Program-made: the position numbers and the translations under genes
In this document: piece by piece, positions 28,259-36,426 of the stretch
Layout: every line of letters starts with the position of its first letter
Numbering within the stretch: the stretch's first letter is position 1
Notes under the pieces: model-generated
Databases searched by the model: none
What the model was told of the DNA's origin: nothing
The model's input: the letters and a program-made list of their open reading frames with translations, nothing else
DNA from: Candidatus Kuenenia stuttgartensis
GTDB taxonomy: Bacteria > Pseudomonadota > Alphaproteobacteria > SMXS01
DNA: 64,000 nt
Direction: 5' to 3'
Assembly (NCBI GenBank): GCA_943329845.2
Contig: CALQFM020000005.1
Span: forward strand, 27,303-91,302

Positions 28259-28795
28259 CTACCGCGCTGCCAGCAGTCGCCGCACCCGCGCCTTGGCCAG
28301 CGCGTTGACGGCAAACGACAGCGCCACCATCCGCGCATCCACCCACAGGCTGCCATAGCGGCAATAAGCGCGGTCAAGGCGCAGGGCTTCCCGCGCGGAA
28401 CTGGTGCCCATCACCTGCGCCAGTCCGGTCAGGCCCGGCGTCACCCGCCAGCGGAAGTCGTGGCGGCTTCGGGTCCAGCCCAGCCGGATCACGTCGGCCT
28501 CGGTCAACGGGCGCGGGCCGACGGCGCTCAGTTCGCCGCGCAGGATGTTGATGAACTGGGGCAGCTCGTCCAGTCCGGTGGCGCGAATCACCCGGCCCAC
28601 GCGGGTAATCGCGCCGTCCCGCATCGACCGGAACTTCAGGATGGTGAAGGGCGCCCGGCCTCGGCCCAGCCGCTCCTGCCGGAACAGCACCGGGCCGCCG
28701 TCGTCGAGCAGGATGGCGAGGGAGACGAGCGCCATGGGCAGGGCGAAGAACGCCAGCCCGGCCAGCGCGCCCAGCACGTCGAACAGCCGCTTCAT
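28259..28795 (-). CDS. Bacterial sugar transferase (phosphoglycosyltransferase)
   Basis: A 178-residue monotopic phosphoglycosyltransferase that would transfer a sugar-1-phosphate to a polyprenyl phosphate carrier at the inner membrane. MKRLFDVLGALAGLAFFALP is the re-entrant helix. VLFRQERLGRGRAPFTILKFRSM, GLDELPQFINILRGELSAVGPRP and RWRVTPGLTGLAQV are the conserved core, including the Asp-Glu catalytic dyad in LDELPQ. It is the small PglC/WcaJ-C-terminal form. It is divergent from the membrane protein of a cassette that also encodes a cis-prenyltransferase, suggesting a shared lipid carrier pathway. Confidence 0.9.
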   Translation of the reverse strand: MKRLFDVLGALAGLAFFALPMALVSLAILLDDGGPVLFRQERLGRGRAPFTILKFRSMRDGAITRVGRVIRATGLDELPQFINILRGELSAVGPRPLTEADVIRLGWTRSRHDFRWRVTPGLTGLAQVMGTSSAREALRLDRAYCRYGSLWVDARMVALSFAVNALAKARVRRLLAAR

Positions 28796-28848
28796 GGAAG
28801 TCTCCTTCGGCGCGGATTCGCCGCTTGCCTGAATTTGTAATCCCATGT

Positions 28849-28864
28849 ACTTTGTGTTGTAAAG
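28849..28864. promoter_or_regulatory. Operator-like palindrome, copy A
   Basis: ACTTTGTGTTGTAAAG lies between the divergent sugar transferase and membrane-protein genes. Its reverse complement (CTTTACAACACAAAGT) matches a second site at 29875-29890 at 14 of 16 positions. It is a likely binding site for the winged-helix regulator encoded in the same cassette. Confidence 0.6.
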
Positions 28865-28881
28865 TTACTTCCGGAGGGGAC

Positions 28882-29496
28882 ATGAGGGATCTGGAGAAGG
28901 CCTTGAGCGAGATCAGCGCGATCCGCGGCCAGATCGCCCGCGGCACCGAGTTCCAGGGCTATGGCCCGGCCACGCTCGCGGCAACCGGCGTGCTGGCGCT
29001 CGCTGCCGCCGTGGCGCAGTCGGCGTGGCTGCCCGATCCGGCCGCCGCCATGACCGCCTATCTGGCGCTGTGGGCGGCGACGGCGGCGTTGTCCGTCGGC
29101 GTCATCGCGCTGGAAACCGTCACCCGCACGAAGCGCGTTCATTCCAGCCTGGCGCAGGAGATGATCCTGTCGGCGGCCGAACATTTCCTGCCCGCCGCCG
29201 TGGCCGGCACGGCGCTCACCATCGTGCTGTGGCGGGTGGCTCCGCAGGCGCTCTGGCTGCTGCCGGCCCTGTGGCAGATCGTCTACAGCCTGGGCGTCTT
29301 CGCGTCGTGCCGCTTCCTGCCGCGCGCCATGTGGATCGCCGGCGCCTGGTACATGCTGACCGGGCTGGTCTGCCTGTGGCTGTCGCCCGGCGGCGGCGCC
29401 CTGTCGCCCTGGGCCATGGGGTTGCCCTACGGCGTCGGCCAGCTGCTGATCGCCGCCATCCTGCAGGCCAGCCTGAGGACTAGCCATGACCGATAG
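28882..29496 (+). CDS. Integral membrane protein, function unknown
   Basis: A 204-residue protein with a short cytoplasmic start (MRDLEKALSEISAIRGQIAR) and about six predicted transmembrane helices. These include AATGVLALAAAVAQSAWL, AYLALWAATAALSVGVIAL, AVAGTALTIVLW and a final LPYGVGQLLIAAILQASL. The ATG follows GGAGGGG. The end overlaps the winged-helix gene by 11 bases, which indicates co-expression. A regulator-plus-membrane-protein pair like this often forms a sensory or autoregulated unit, but the role is inferred. Confidence 0.75.
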   Translation: MRDLEKALSEISAIRGQIARGTEFQGYGPATLAATGVLALAAAVAQSAWLPDPAAAMTAYLALWAATAALSVGVIALETVTRTKRVHSSLAQEMILSAAEHFLPAAVAGTALTIVLWRVAPQALWLLPALWQIVYSLGVFASCRFLPRAMWIAGAWYMLTGLVCLWLSPGGGALSPWAMGLPYGVGQLLIAAILQASLRTSHDR

Positions 29497-29854
29497 CGGA
29501 CGCTTCGCCTATGAGGGCCTCGACCGGGTGATTCACGAGCGCGCCCGGCTGGGCGTGCTGACCTCGCTGATCGGCCACCGGAAAGGCCTGCTGTTCGGCG
29601 ACCTGAAGCAGCTCTGCGGCCTCACCGACGGCAATCTCAGCCGCCATCTGCAGGTGCTGCAGGAGGCAGGGCTGGTCGAGATCGCCAAGGGCTTCGAGCA
29701 CAACCGGCCGCAGACCATCTGCCGCATCACCGCGGCGGGCCGCGCCCGCTACCTGGACTACCTGGCCGTGCTCGAGCAGGTGGTGCGCGACGCCGCCGAA
29801 GCGGCCGACACCGACGAGGCCGAGGAGCCCGAAAGCGGCTTTGTCCCCATCTGA
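29486..29854 (+). CDS. Winged-helix transcriptional regulator (MarR/ArsR-like)
   Basis: A 122-residue protein. GLLFGDLKQLCGLTDGNLSRHLQVLQEAG forms the helix-turn-helix, and KGFEHNRPQTICRITAAGRARY forms the wing. An acidic tail ends the protein. Two near-identical palindromes flank the cassette, one in the divergent promoter region and one across the uppS start codon, and are probable operators. No ligand-binding domain is apparent, so the signal is unknown. Confidence 0.85.
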   Translation: MTDSGRFAYEGLDRVIHERARLGVLTSLIGHRKGLLFGDLKQLCGLTDGNLSRHLQVLQEAGLVEIAKGFEHNRPQTICRITAAGRARYLDYLAVLEQVVRDAAEAADTDEAEEPESGFVPI

Positions 29855-29874
29855 CCCCTTTTTTTGTCCCGGAG

Positions 29875-29890
29875 CTTTACAATGCAAAGT
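29875..29890. promoter_or_regulatory. Operator-like palindrome, copy B, overlapping a start codon
   Basis: CTTTACAATGCAAAGT contains the ATG of the cis-prenyltransferase gene (29882) in its middle. It matches copy A at 14 of 16 positions. Binding here would block transcription or initiation into uppS separately from the upstream promoter. Confidence 0.55.
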
Positions 29891-30619
29891 AGTCTGCAAC
29901 ACCAAACCCGATCGTCCGGCGGCCCCCGTGTGGCGATCATCATGGACGGCAACGGCCGCTGGGCCACCAGGCGCGGCCTGCCGCGCACCGCCGGTCACCG
30001 GGCCGGCGTCGCCGCGGTGCGCCGCGTTGTCGAGGCCGCCGCCGGGCAGGGCGTCGGCACGCTCACCCTGTTCGCCTTCTCCGGCGACAACTGGCGCCGG
30101 CCGGACGAGGAGGTCGACGGGCTGATGTGGCTGTTCCGCGTCTATGTGCGCTCGGCCGTCGCCCGCTTCGTCGAGCATGGCCTGCGGCTCAGCATCATCG
30201 GCCGCCGCGACCGGCTGCCGGCCGCCCTGCGGCGCGAGATCCAGCGCGCCGAGGCTGCCACCGCCCATGGCGGCGGCCTGCATGTGCGCATCGCCGTCGA
30301 CTACTCGGCCCGGCACGCCATCGCCGGCGCGGCGGCGCTGGTCGGCACCGGCTCGCCGCCCTCGGTGGAGCTGTTCGCCCTCACCCTGAGCACGGTCCCC
30401 GACGTGGACCTGCTGATCCGCACCGGCGGCGAGAAGCGCCTCTCCGATTTCCTGTTGTGGGAAAGCGCCTATGCCGAGCTGGTGTTCAGCGACGTCATGT
30501 GGCCCGACTTTTCCACCGCCGACCTAGACACGGCGCTGGCCGATTTCCGCCGCCGCGAGCGCCGCTTCGGCGGCCTCGGCGCGGCGGCCGCGCCGCTCAG
30601 GCAGGAGGCCGCCCGATGA
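29882..30619 (+). CDS. uppS: Isoprenyl transferase (UppS-like cis-prenyltransferase)
   Basis: Condenses farnesyl diphosphate with isopentenyl diphosphate to make polyprenyl diphosphate, the precursor of the lipid carrier for cell-surface sugars. The 245-residue protein has [16 protein letters not shown] with catalytic Asp22, and FSGDNWRRP. The C-terminal [16 protein letters not shown] and WPDF are also conserved. The ATG follows GGAG with eight bases of spacing. Because housekeeping uppS normally sits with frr, cdsA and dxr, this copy is probably a second, specialised enzyme. The stop overlaps the radical SAM gene (ATGA). Confidence 0.9.
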   Translation: MQSSLQHQTRSSGGPRVAIIMDGNGRWATRRGLPRTAGHRAGVAAVRRVVEAAAGQGVGTLTLFAFSGDNWRRPDEEVDGLMWLFRVYVRSAVARFVEHGLRLSIIGRRDRLPAALRREIQRAEAATAHGGGLHVRIAVDYSARHAIAGAAALVGTGSPPSVELFALTLSTVPDVDLLIRTGGEKRLSDFLLWESAYAELVFSDVMWPDFSTADLDTALADFRRRERRFGGLGAAAAPLRQEAAR

Positions 30620-32052
30620 GCCCGCGCGTCAACCGGCCGCTGCGGGTCAAGCTGATCCTGCCGGCGCTGACCGAGGCGACCAGCCCGCACTGGCGGCCGG
30701 TCAAGTATTCGCTGTTCCCGCCGCTGGGCCTGGCGACGCTGGCCGCCTATCTCGATCCGGACGACCGGGCGGTGATCGTCGACGAGCATGTGGAGAAGCT
30801 CACCACCGACGATTGCCCGGACCTGGTGATCATCCAGGTCTACATCACCAACGCCTACCGGTCCTACAGGCTGGCCGACCATTACCGGGCCAGGGGCGCG
30901 TTCGTGGCGCTGGGCGGGCTGCACGTCACCTCGCTGCCGGAAGAAGCCGCGCCGCACGCCGACGCCATCTTCCTCGGTCCCGGCGAGCAGACCTTCCCGC
31001 AGTTCCTCGAGGACTTCCGCGCCGGCCGGCCCCAGAAGATCTACCGGTCCACCTCGGGCCGCACGCTCGAGCGGGTGCCGCCGATCCGCCGCGACCTGAT
31101 CCGCCGCGCCAGCTACCTGGTGCCCAACTCCCTCGTCGTCACCCGCGGCTGCCCGCAGCACTGTGACTTCTGCTACAAGGACGCGTTCTTCGAGGGCGGG
31201 AAAAGCTTCTACACCCAGCGCGTCGACGACGCCCTCGCCGAGATCGACCGGCTGCCGGGCCGCCACCTCTATTTCCTCGACGATCACCTGCTGGGCGACC
31301 GGCGGTTCGCGCCCGCTTTGTTCGAGGGCATGCGCGGCATGAACCGGCTGTTCCAGGGCGCGGCCACCGTCGATTCGATCCTGCGCGGCAACCTGATCGA
31401 ACAGGCGGCCGAGGCGGGCCTGCGCAGTATCTTCGTCGGCTTCGAGAGCCTGTCGTCGGCCAACCTGGCCGGTTCCAACAAGGTCCAGAACCTGGGCCGC
31501 GACTACAAGGCGGTCACCGACCGGCTGCACGGCCTCGGCATCATGACCAACGGCAGCTTCGTGTTCGGCATGGACGACGACGACGAGGGCGTGTTCCGCC
31601 GCACCGTCGACTGGGCCATGGACCACGGCGTCACCACCGCCACCTTCCACATCCAGACGCCCTATCCGGGCACGCGCCTCTACCAGCAGATGGCGAAGGC
31701 CGGCCGGCTGACCAGCGGCAACTGGGACGAATACGACACCCGCACGGTGGTGTTCCGCCCCGCGCGGCTGACGCCGGAGGCACTGAAGCGCGGCTACGAC
31801 TGGGCCTACCGGGAGTTCTATCGCTGGCCGTCCATCGCCCGCGCGGCGCTCAGCCACGGCACGCTGAAACACCAGGCCAAGCACTTCTTCTACGCCGCCG
31901 GCTGGAAGAAGTTCGAGCCGCTGTGGGACATGGTGATCCCCGCCCGCCAGCTGCGGATCATGACCCCGGTGCTGGAGGCGGTGCTGTCGAAGGTGACGGG
32001 GCGGCGGGAACGGCCTGCCGCCGTGGTGCCGCAGACTGTGGCTCAGGGGTAG
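30616..32052 (+). CDS. B12-binding-domain radical SAM enzyme
   Basis: A 478-residue protein. The N-terminal region (about 10-135) has the Rossmann pattern of cobalamin-binding radical SAM enzymes ([37 protein letters not shown]). The radical SAM core has Cys179, 183 and 186 ([12 protein letters not shown]) and later [18 protein letters not shown] and [11 protein letters not shown]. The DxHxxG cobalamin motif is not evident. Such enzymes often methylate unactivated carbons. Translational coupling to uppS suggests a prenyl-lipid or related substrate, but this is inference. Confidence 0.85.
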   Translation: MSPRVNRPLRVKLILPALTEATSPHWRPVKYSLFPPLGLATLAAYLDPDDRAVIVDEHVEKLTTDDCPDLVIIQVYITNAYRSYRLADHYRARGAFVALGGLHVTSLPEEAAPHADAIFLGPGEQTFPQFLEDFRAGRPQKIYRSTSGRTLERVPPIRRDLIRRASYLVPNSLVVTRGCPQHCDFCYKDAFFEGGKSFYTQRVDDALAEIDRLPGRHLYFLDDHLLGDRRFAPALFEGMRGMNRLFQGAATVDSILRGNLIEQAAEAGLRSIFVGFESLSSANLAGSNKVQNLGRDYKAVTDRLHGLGIMTNGSFVFGMDDDDEGVFRRTVDWAMDHGVTTATFHIQTPYPGTRLYQQMAKAGRLTSGNWDEYDTRTVVFRPARLTPEALKRGYDWAYREFYRWPSIARAALSHGTLKHQAKHFFYAAGWKKFEPLWDMVIPARQLRIMTPVLEAVLSKVTGRRERPAAVVPQTVAQG

Positions 32053-32295
32053 AACCACCAACATCCGGCCGCAGCGTTCAAGAGATTATCAAATCGTGGC
32101 AATATTAATTACAGAAATTCGGGAAACATGAAACCTATTTAAAATCAAGGTCTTGGGAGGCGTCGATTGCACCGCAGATCATCGTGAAGGCATCTGGGTT
32201 TCCGTCGCCGCGTAAAATAGGTGATTGGTCCGGTTTGCAAACTTGCTCCGCAGACGTCCGTAGCTGACGTTCGAGGCGCCAAATAGAGGCTCTGA

Positions 32296-32715
32296 ATGAA
32301 CCATGGTCGCGCAGCCCTTTCAGTCATTCTCATTTGCCTAATGCCGCTGCTATTCGCCTGCGGACAGGAACGGGAACTCACGCGGGACGATGTTGTCGGT
32401 AGCTATTGCGGAAGCCGAAAATCGTCGTCGTGGCGCATGGAAGTGGCGTACAGACTCTCGCTAACCGCAGGTCAAGGCTACCGGTACTCACTCACGCCAG
32501 TGGATGCTCGTGCTCAAGGCAGTTCATATTCTGGCGCCTACCAAATCTACGGCGACGTGCCAGTCAACCGCGTCGAGCTTCGAGGGATCTGTCTGCAATG
32601 GGGACGCTGCACGGACTATCCGGCGGAGATACAGGCATGATGGGGCAAGGAAGCGCCGTGGATCGTCATTGATGACCTCGATGGCCAACCGCTGGAACTC
32701 ACTAGATGCGAATGA
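32296..32715 (+). pseudogene. Small lipoprotein interrupted by an in-frame TGA
   Basis: The frame opens MNHGRAALSVILICLMPLLFACG, a lipoprotein signal with lipobox LFAC. It runs 114 codons to TGA (32638-32640) after TDYPAEIQA. Directly after, the same frame continues WGKEAPWIVIDDLDGQPLEL and TRCE to a second TGA at 32713-32715, which looks like a real protein ending. One base change (for example TGG or CGA to TGA) explains it. The region is less GC-rich than neighbours. Alternatively the short form is functional. Confidence 0.55.
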
Positions 32716-32720
32716 GGTCG

Positions 32721-32749
32721 CAAAAAATAGGGCGCCCCAAGGGACGCCC
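32721..32749 (-). terminator. Orphan terminator-like module
   Basis: GGGCGCCCC and GGGACGCCC (32730-32749) form a stem with one mismatch. On the minus strand it is followed by TATTTTTT, the form of a rho-independent terminator. No minus-strand gene lies immediately upstream. The stem and both flanks (AAAAAATAGGGCG and GTCTCCCC) are nearly identical to the terminator at 36373-36400, suggesting a copied module. Confidence 0.6.
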
Positions 32750-32773
32750 GGGTCTCCCCATTGAACTTATTAC

Positions 32774-32861
32774 GGTGACAGTGCATTAATTCGGCATCGA
32801 CTTCGGCCCCTCTTACCGGGTGTGAGCGCGCTGCGGACTGTCAATTTAGTGCACTGTCACC
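32774..32861. mobile_element. Short IR-flanked non-autonomous element
   Basis: GGTGACAGTGCATTAATT (32774-32791) and AATTTAGTGCACTGTCACC (32843-32861) are inverted ends sharing a perfect 12-nt TGCACTGTCACC core, around about 50 bp. Similar ends flank 26.0-26.3 kb. No coding capacity exists. It is likely a MITE or a fragment of a larger element; ends of this kind have been seen near REP-type transposase genes, but none is present here. Confidence 0.45.
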
Positions 32862-32991
32862 ATAACCCGGGCTACTTCTGACCCATAGCGGGCGTCCAGC
32901 GAGATCGTCCACTATCTGTAGAAGCTGGTGTGGTAATGTCGACCGCACCGCTGTAGCCGCACAGCGCAACTTTAGGCATTCAGCTCGACGC

Positions 32992-33330
32992 ATGGCCCGG
33001 AAGCATTCAAAACCTGACCCCTATGGAGACTTGCAGTCCGAGGACGAGGCTCCGGCGGCGGCGGTACCCTGCTGGCTCTGTGGCCGGCCTACCGGCAAGA
33101 CCATTGTCTGGCACCATCCCATACCAAAGAGCCGGGGCGGGCGCGATGTGGTGCCGATGCACCCCATTTGCCAGCAGACGCTGATCGCCAATTTCACCAA
33201 TTCCGAACTGCAGCGCCATGGGATGGATGTGGACGGCCTGCTGGCCAACCCCAACGTGCGCAAATTCGTCGATTGGGTGACGAACAAGGCTCCGGATTTC
33301 ACCGCGACCACGGCCAGGAAGCAACGCTGA
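32992..33330 (+). CDS. HNH endonuclease domain protein
   Basis: A 112-residue protein. CWLCGRPTGKTIVWHHPIPKSRGGRDVVPMHPICQQ is broken here into CWLCG, WHHPIPKSRGG and HPICQQ, which form a zinc-ribbon HNH nuclease motif with metal-binding His/His. A C-terminal helical part follows. No methyltransferase, phage or restriction partner is nearby, so it may be a solitary nuclease of unknown target. ATG at 32992. Confidence 0.8.
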   Translation: MARKHSKPDPYGDLQSEDEAPAAAVPCWLCGRPTGKTIVWHHPIPKSRGGRDVVPMHPICQQTLIANFTNSELQRHGMDVDGLLANPNVRKFVDWVTNKAPDFTATTARKQR

Positions 33331-33395
33331 CGCCGACGTGCGGGCCGAGATTGGCAGTCTCTCTCCTTCCCCCGAGCACTTTGGTTCGCCGTGAG

Positions 33396-33444
33396 GCGGG
33401 AGGCAGCCCCGTCGTCTGGGGGGTGGGATCGGGCTGCCTCCCGC
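33396..33444. repeat. Perfect 14-bp inverted repeat between convergent genes
   Basis: GCGGGAGGCAGCCC (33396-33409) and GGGCTGCCTCCCGC (33431-33444) are exact complements with a 21-nt loop. It lies between the HNH gene and a secreted-protein gene running the other way. There is no T-tract, so it is a stable hairpin that may block read-through rather than a classical terminator. Confidence 0.7.
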
Positions 33445-33453
33445 GCGGCCCGG

Positions 33454-33852
33454 TCAGTCGCCGAGCCAGACGTCGCGGGTGCGGGTCTCGCCGTTGGCCC
33501 AGGTGCGGGTGATGTCGCGGTCGCAGCCCGTGCCCCGGTCGCAGCTGGTGTTCACCGTGCGGCTGCCGCCCCGGTTGTTTTCCCAGCCGCGCTCGGCGTC
33601 GTAGTGGCCGGCGCCCCAGTTGCGCTCGACGCTGCGGCTGCCGCCCCGGCCCGAATTGGTCTCCACATAGCGCCGCTTGTCCATGTGGCCCGGCGAGCGG
33701 TTGTAGCTGAAGCCGCGTTCGTAGCCGTGGCCGTGCGGGCCCTGGACGCTGGTGCCGCGCGAGAACGAGCGGGCCTCGGCGCCGCCCGCGGTGGCGGCGA
33801 TCAGGCCGATCGCGGTGGCTGTGGCGGCGATGGTGAAGGCGATGGTCTTCAT
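33454..33852 (-). CDS. Secreted hypothetical protein
   Basis: A 132-residue protein with signal peptide MKTIAFTIAATATAIGLIAATAGGAEA. The mature part is rich in Arg, Gly, Ser and Asn with SVERNWGAGHYDAERGWENN-like blocks and two Cys in TSCDRGTGCDRD that could form a disulfide. No known domain is recognised. AGGAAAGGA precedes the ATG. It sits next to an EF-hand protein gene on the same strand (25 nt apart), so the two may be co-expressed. Confidence 0.7.
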   Translation of the reverse strand: MKTIAFTIAATATAIGLIAATAGGAEARSFSRGTSVQGPHGHGYERGFSYNRSPGHMDKRRYVETNSGRGGSRSVERNWGAGHYDAERGWENNRGGSRTVNTSCDRGTGCDRDITRTWANGETRTRDVWLGD

Positions 33853-33877
33853 GGGCGTGGTCCTTTCCTCGGGTTGG

Positions 33878-34186
33878 TTACTGGCGGCCCCAGCGGGCCA
33901 TGGCGCGGGCGCGGATCTCCTGGCGGGTGATCTTGCCGTCGCCGTCGGTGTCGGCCTCGGAAATGCGGGTCATGCTGGCGTCGGTGAATTCCTTCTCCGA
34001 GATCATGCCGTCGCGGTTCGTGTCCATGGCCTGGAAGCGCAGCTTCACCGCCGCCTTGGCCTCGGCAACCTCGATGGCGCCGTTGCCGTCACGGTCGACG
34101 CCGCGCAGGCCCTCCATGCCCTGCGCCAGGGCGGGCGAAGCGGCGAGGGCGAACAAAGCGCCGAGCAGGGGAAGTTTCCAGGTCAT
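33878..34186 (-). CDS. Periplasmic EF-hand calcium-binding protein
   Basis: A 102-residue protein with signal peptide (MTWKLPLLGALFALAASPALA) and three EF-hand-like loops: DRDGNGAIEVAE, DTNRDGMISEKE and DTDGDGKITRQE. The start at 34186 has GGAG six bases upstream; ATGs two and four codons earlier are possible. Similar small EF-hand proteins are frequent beside two-component systems in Alphaproteobacteria, and here a divergent OmpR-type pair begins about 135 bp away. Calcium binding and periplasmic location are inferred. Confidence 0.8.
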   Translation of the reverse strand: MTWKLPLLGALFALAASPALAQGMEGLRGVDRDGNGAIEVAEAKAAVKLRFQAMDTNRDGMISEKEFTDASMTRISEADTDGDGKITRQEIRARAMARWGRQ

Positions 34187-34321
34187 GAGCATCTCCATGT
34201 TGCGGTTGGCATGGGATGAAGATGGGCGCGGCGTGTAGCTGGCGGATTTCGAGCGCGTGACCATGTGTAACGGCGTGTAACCGGGCTTGAACGGCACGGC
34301 GCGCGGGCGCAAAACCAGAGC

Positions 34322-35035
34322 ATGGCGGAGAAGCAGTCCATCCTGCTGGTCGAGGACGACCGGGAAATCGCCCTGCTGGTCGCCGGCCTGCTGGAGCGCG
34401 ACGGCTATGCGGTGCGCCGGGCGCGCGACGGCGCCGAGGCCGACGCGCTGCTGGCCGAGCGGCCCGCCGACCTGATCCTGCTCGACCTCATGCTGCCAGG
34501 CGAGGACGGCTTTTCCATCTGCCGGCGGCTGCGCGCCGTGTCCCCGGTGCCGATCGTCATGCTGACGGCCCGGAGCGACGACATCGACCGCATCGTCGGA
34601 CTGGAGCTGGGCGCCGACGACTATATGGCCAAGCCGTTCAACCCGCGCGAGCTGGTCGCCCGCATCCGCGCCGTGCTGCGCCGCTGCGCGCCGGCCGCCG
34701 CCGCGCCGTCGCCGTCGGGCAACCGGCTGCGGTTCGACGCCTTCACGCTGGACGTGGATGGGCGGCGGCTGTTCCGCGGCGATGCGGAGATCGAGCTGTC
34801 GACCGGCGACTTCGACCTGCTGCTGGTGCTGCTGCGGCATCCGCACCGGGTGCTGTCGCGCGACCAGCTCATGGACCTGATCAAGGGGCGCACCTGGGAA
34901 GCCTTCGACCGGTCCATCGACGTGGCCATGTCGCGCCTGCGCCGCAAGATCGAGCCGGACAGCGCCCATCCGGTGCTGATCCGCACCGTCCGCAACGCCG
35001 GCTACATGCTGGCGGCCACGGTGACGAGGGCGTGA
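34322..35035 (+). CDS. OmpR-family response regulator
   Basis: A 237-residue regulator. The receiver domain has acidic residues E11-D12-D13, phospho-acceptor Asp55 in LILLDLMLP, Thr82 and Lys104 (MAKPFNP). The C-terminal winged helix spans about 130-232 (FDLLLVLLRHPHRVLSRDQL and RSIDVAMSRLRRKIEPD). The stop overlaps the kinase start (TGATG), so the two are translationally coupled. Targets are unknown; the divergent EF-hand and secreted genes are candidates. Confidence 0.93.
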   Translation: MAEKQSILLVEDDREIALLVAGLLERDGYAVRRARDGAEADALLAERPADLILLDLMLPGEDGFSICRRLRAVSPVPIVMLTARSDDIDRIVGLELGADDYMAKPFNPRELVARIRAVLRRCAPAAAAPSPSGNRLRFDAFTLDVDGRRLFRGDAEIELSTGDFDLLLVLLRHPHRVLSRDQLMDLIKGRTWEAFDRSIDVAMSRLRRKIEPDSAHPVLIRTVRNAGYMLAATVTRA

Positions 35036-36381
35036 TGCGTGGGCTGGTGTTCCAGATCGGGCTGCTGCTGGCGCTGTCGCTCGCCGCGCTCACATCTGTC
35101 CTGGGCGGGCTGGGCTATCTGCAGGCGCGCGGCAACGGGCTGGCGGGCGGGGTGCTGCTGCCACCCGCGCGGCAGCTGGCCGCCATGGTCGGGCAGATCG
35201 AGGCGGCGCCGCCCGACCGGCTTCCCGGCCTGCTCGCCGCCTTTACCTCCCGCAGCCAGAAGGTGCGCGTCGTCGACATGGCGCCGGAAGCGGGCCAGGA
35301 CGTGCGGATGCCCGGCCTGCGGCTGGCGTTGGCGTCCTACCGCCGGGCGCTCGACGGACGGGCGGTGAGCGCAACCATCGAGGGCGGCGAGGACGACGAG
35401 CCGCGTGCCATGCGCCGCCGCGACCGGTTCTGGCTGGCCAACCCGCTGCGCCTCGCCATCGCCCTGAAGGATGGGCGCACGGCGATCGTCGAGGTGCGCG
35501 GCTGGCGCGCCGGCCAGTTCGACGGATTGCGGCTGTCGATGATCGCGCTGGCCGCCGCCATCGTCATCGGCGCGGCCGCCCTGTTCCTGCTGCTGCGCCA
35601 GCTCGGGCCGTTGCGGCGGCTGGCGGGCGCCGTCGACCGGTTCGGCGCCAGCGCCGCGCCCGAAACCCTGCCGGAACAGGGCTCGAAGGAAGTGCGCCAG
35701 CTCATCGGCGCGTTCAACCGGTTGCAGGGTCAGGTCGGCGCGCTGGTCGCCGGCCGCTCGCGGATGATGGCGGCCATCGGCCATGACCTCGGCACCTACC
35801 TGACCAGGCTGCGGCTGCGCACCGAATTCATCGAGGATCCCGACCAGCGCCGCAAGGCCATCGACGACATCGCCGGCATGCACGCCATGATGACCGACAC
35901 CCTGACCCTAGCCAAGCTGGACCACGACGCCGAACCCGCCGAGCCGGCCGACCTCGGCGCGCTGCTCCGCGACCGGGCGGACGGGCTGCCCGATCCGGCG
36001 AAGGTGTCGCTGTCGCTGCCGGCCGCGCCCGTCATGGCGCCGGTCCGGCGCACGGCCCTGTCCCGCGCCGTCGACAATCTGATCTCCAACGCCCTCAAAT
36101 ATGGCGGCGCGGTCGAGATCACCCTGCGCGCCGTGGGCGGCATGGCCGAGATGCTGTTCGAGGATCGCGGCCCGGGCATCCCGGCGGCCGAGCGCCAGGC
36201 GGTGCTGGAGCCGTTCTACCGCCGCGACGGCGCCCGCAACCTGGACGAACCCGGCTTCGGCCTGGGTCTCGCCATCGTCGCCGATGTGGTCGCCCGCCAT
36301 GCTGGCACCATCGCGCTGGAAGACCGGGACGGCGGCGGCCTGCGTGCCCGCGTCCGGCTGCCGCTCGCCGCGAAAAAATAG
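35035..36381 (+). CDS. Sensor histidine kinase
   Basis: A 448-residue inner-membrane kinase. TM1 is about residues 5-27 and TM2 about 165-187 (MIALAAAIVIGAAALFLLL), flanking a periplasmic sensor of about 130 residues; a HAMP domain follows. The H-box is MAAIGHDLGTYLTRLRLR with His250. It is unusual in having Gly and Tyr where HDLRTPL is normal. The ATPase domain has DNLISNALKYGG, DRGPGIP and GFGLGLAIV. It pairs with the overlapping response regulator. The stimulus is unknown. Confidence 0.92.
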   Translation: MRGLVFQIGLLLALSLAALTSVLGGLGYLQARGNGLAGGVLLPPARQLAAMVGQIEAAPPDRLPGLLAAFTSRSQKVRVVDMAPEAGQDVRMPGLRLALASYRRALDGRAVSATIEGGEDDEPRAMRRRDRFWLANPLRLAIALKDGRTAIVEVRGWRAGQFDGLRLSMIALAAAIVIGAAALFLLLRQLGPLRRLAGAVDRFGASAAPETLPEQGSKEVRQLIGAFNRLQGQVGALVAGRSRMMAAIGHDLGTYLTRLRLRTEFIEDPDQRRKAIDDIAGMHAMMTDTLTLAKLDHDAEPAEPADLGALLRDRADGLPDPAKVSLSLPAAPVMAPVRRTALSRAVDNLISNALKYGGAVEITLRAVGGMAEMLFEDRGPGIPAAERQAVLEPFYRRDGARNLDEPGFGLGLAIVADVVARHAGTIALEDRDGGGLRARVRLPLAAKK

Positions 36382-36400
36382 GGCGTCCCGAAGGACGCCC
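36373..36400 (-). terminator. Rho-independent terminator of the SDR gene
   Basis: GGGCGTCC and GGACGCCC (36381-36400) form a perfect 8-bp stem with a TTCG tetraloop on the minus strand, followed by TATTTTTT. It starts 27 bases beyond the stop of the minus-strand dehydrogenase gene. A near-copy lies at 32721-32749. Confidence 0.85.
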
Positions 36401-36426
36401 GAGTCTCCCCGTTGGACTGGGTCGCT

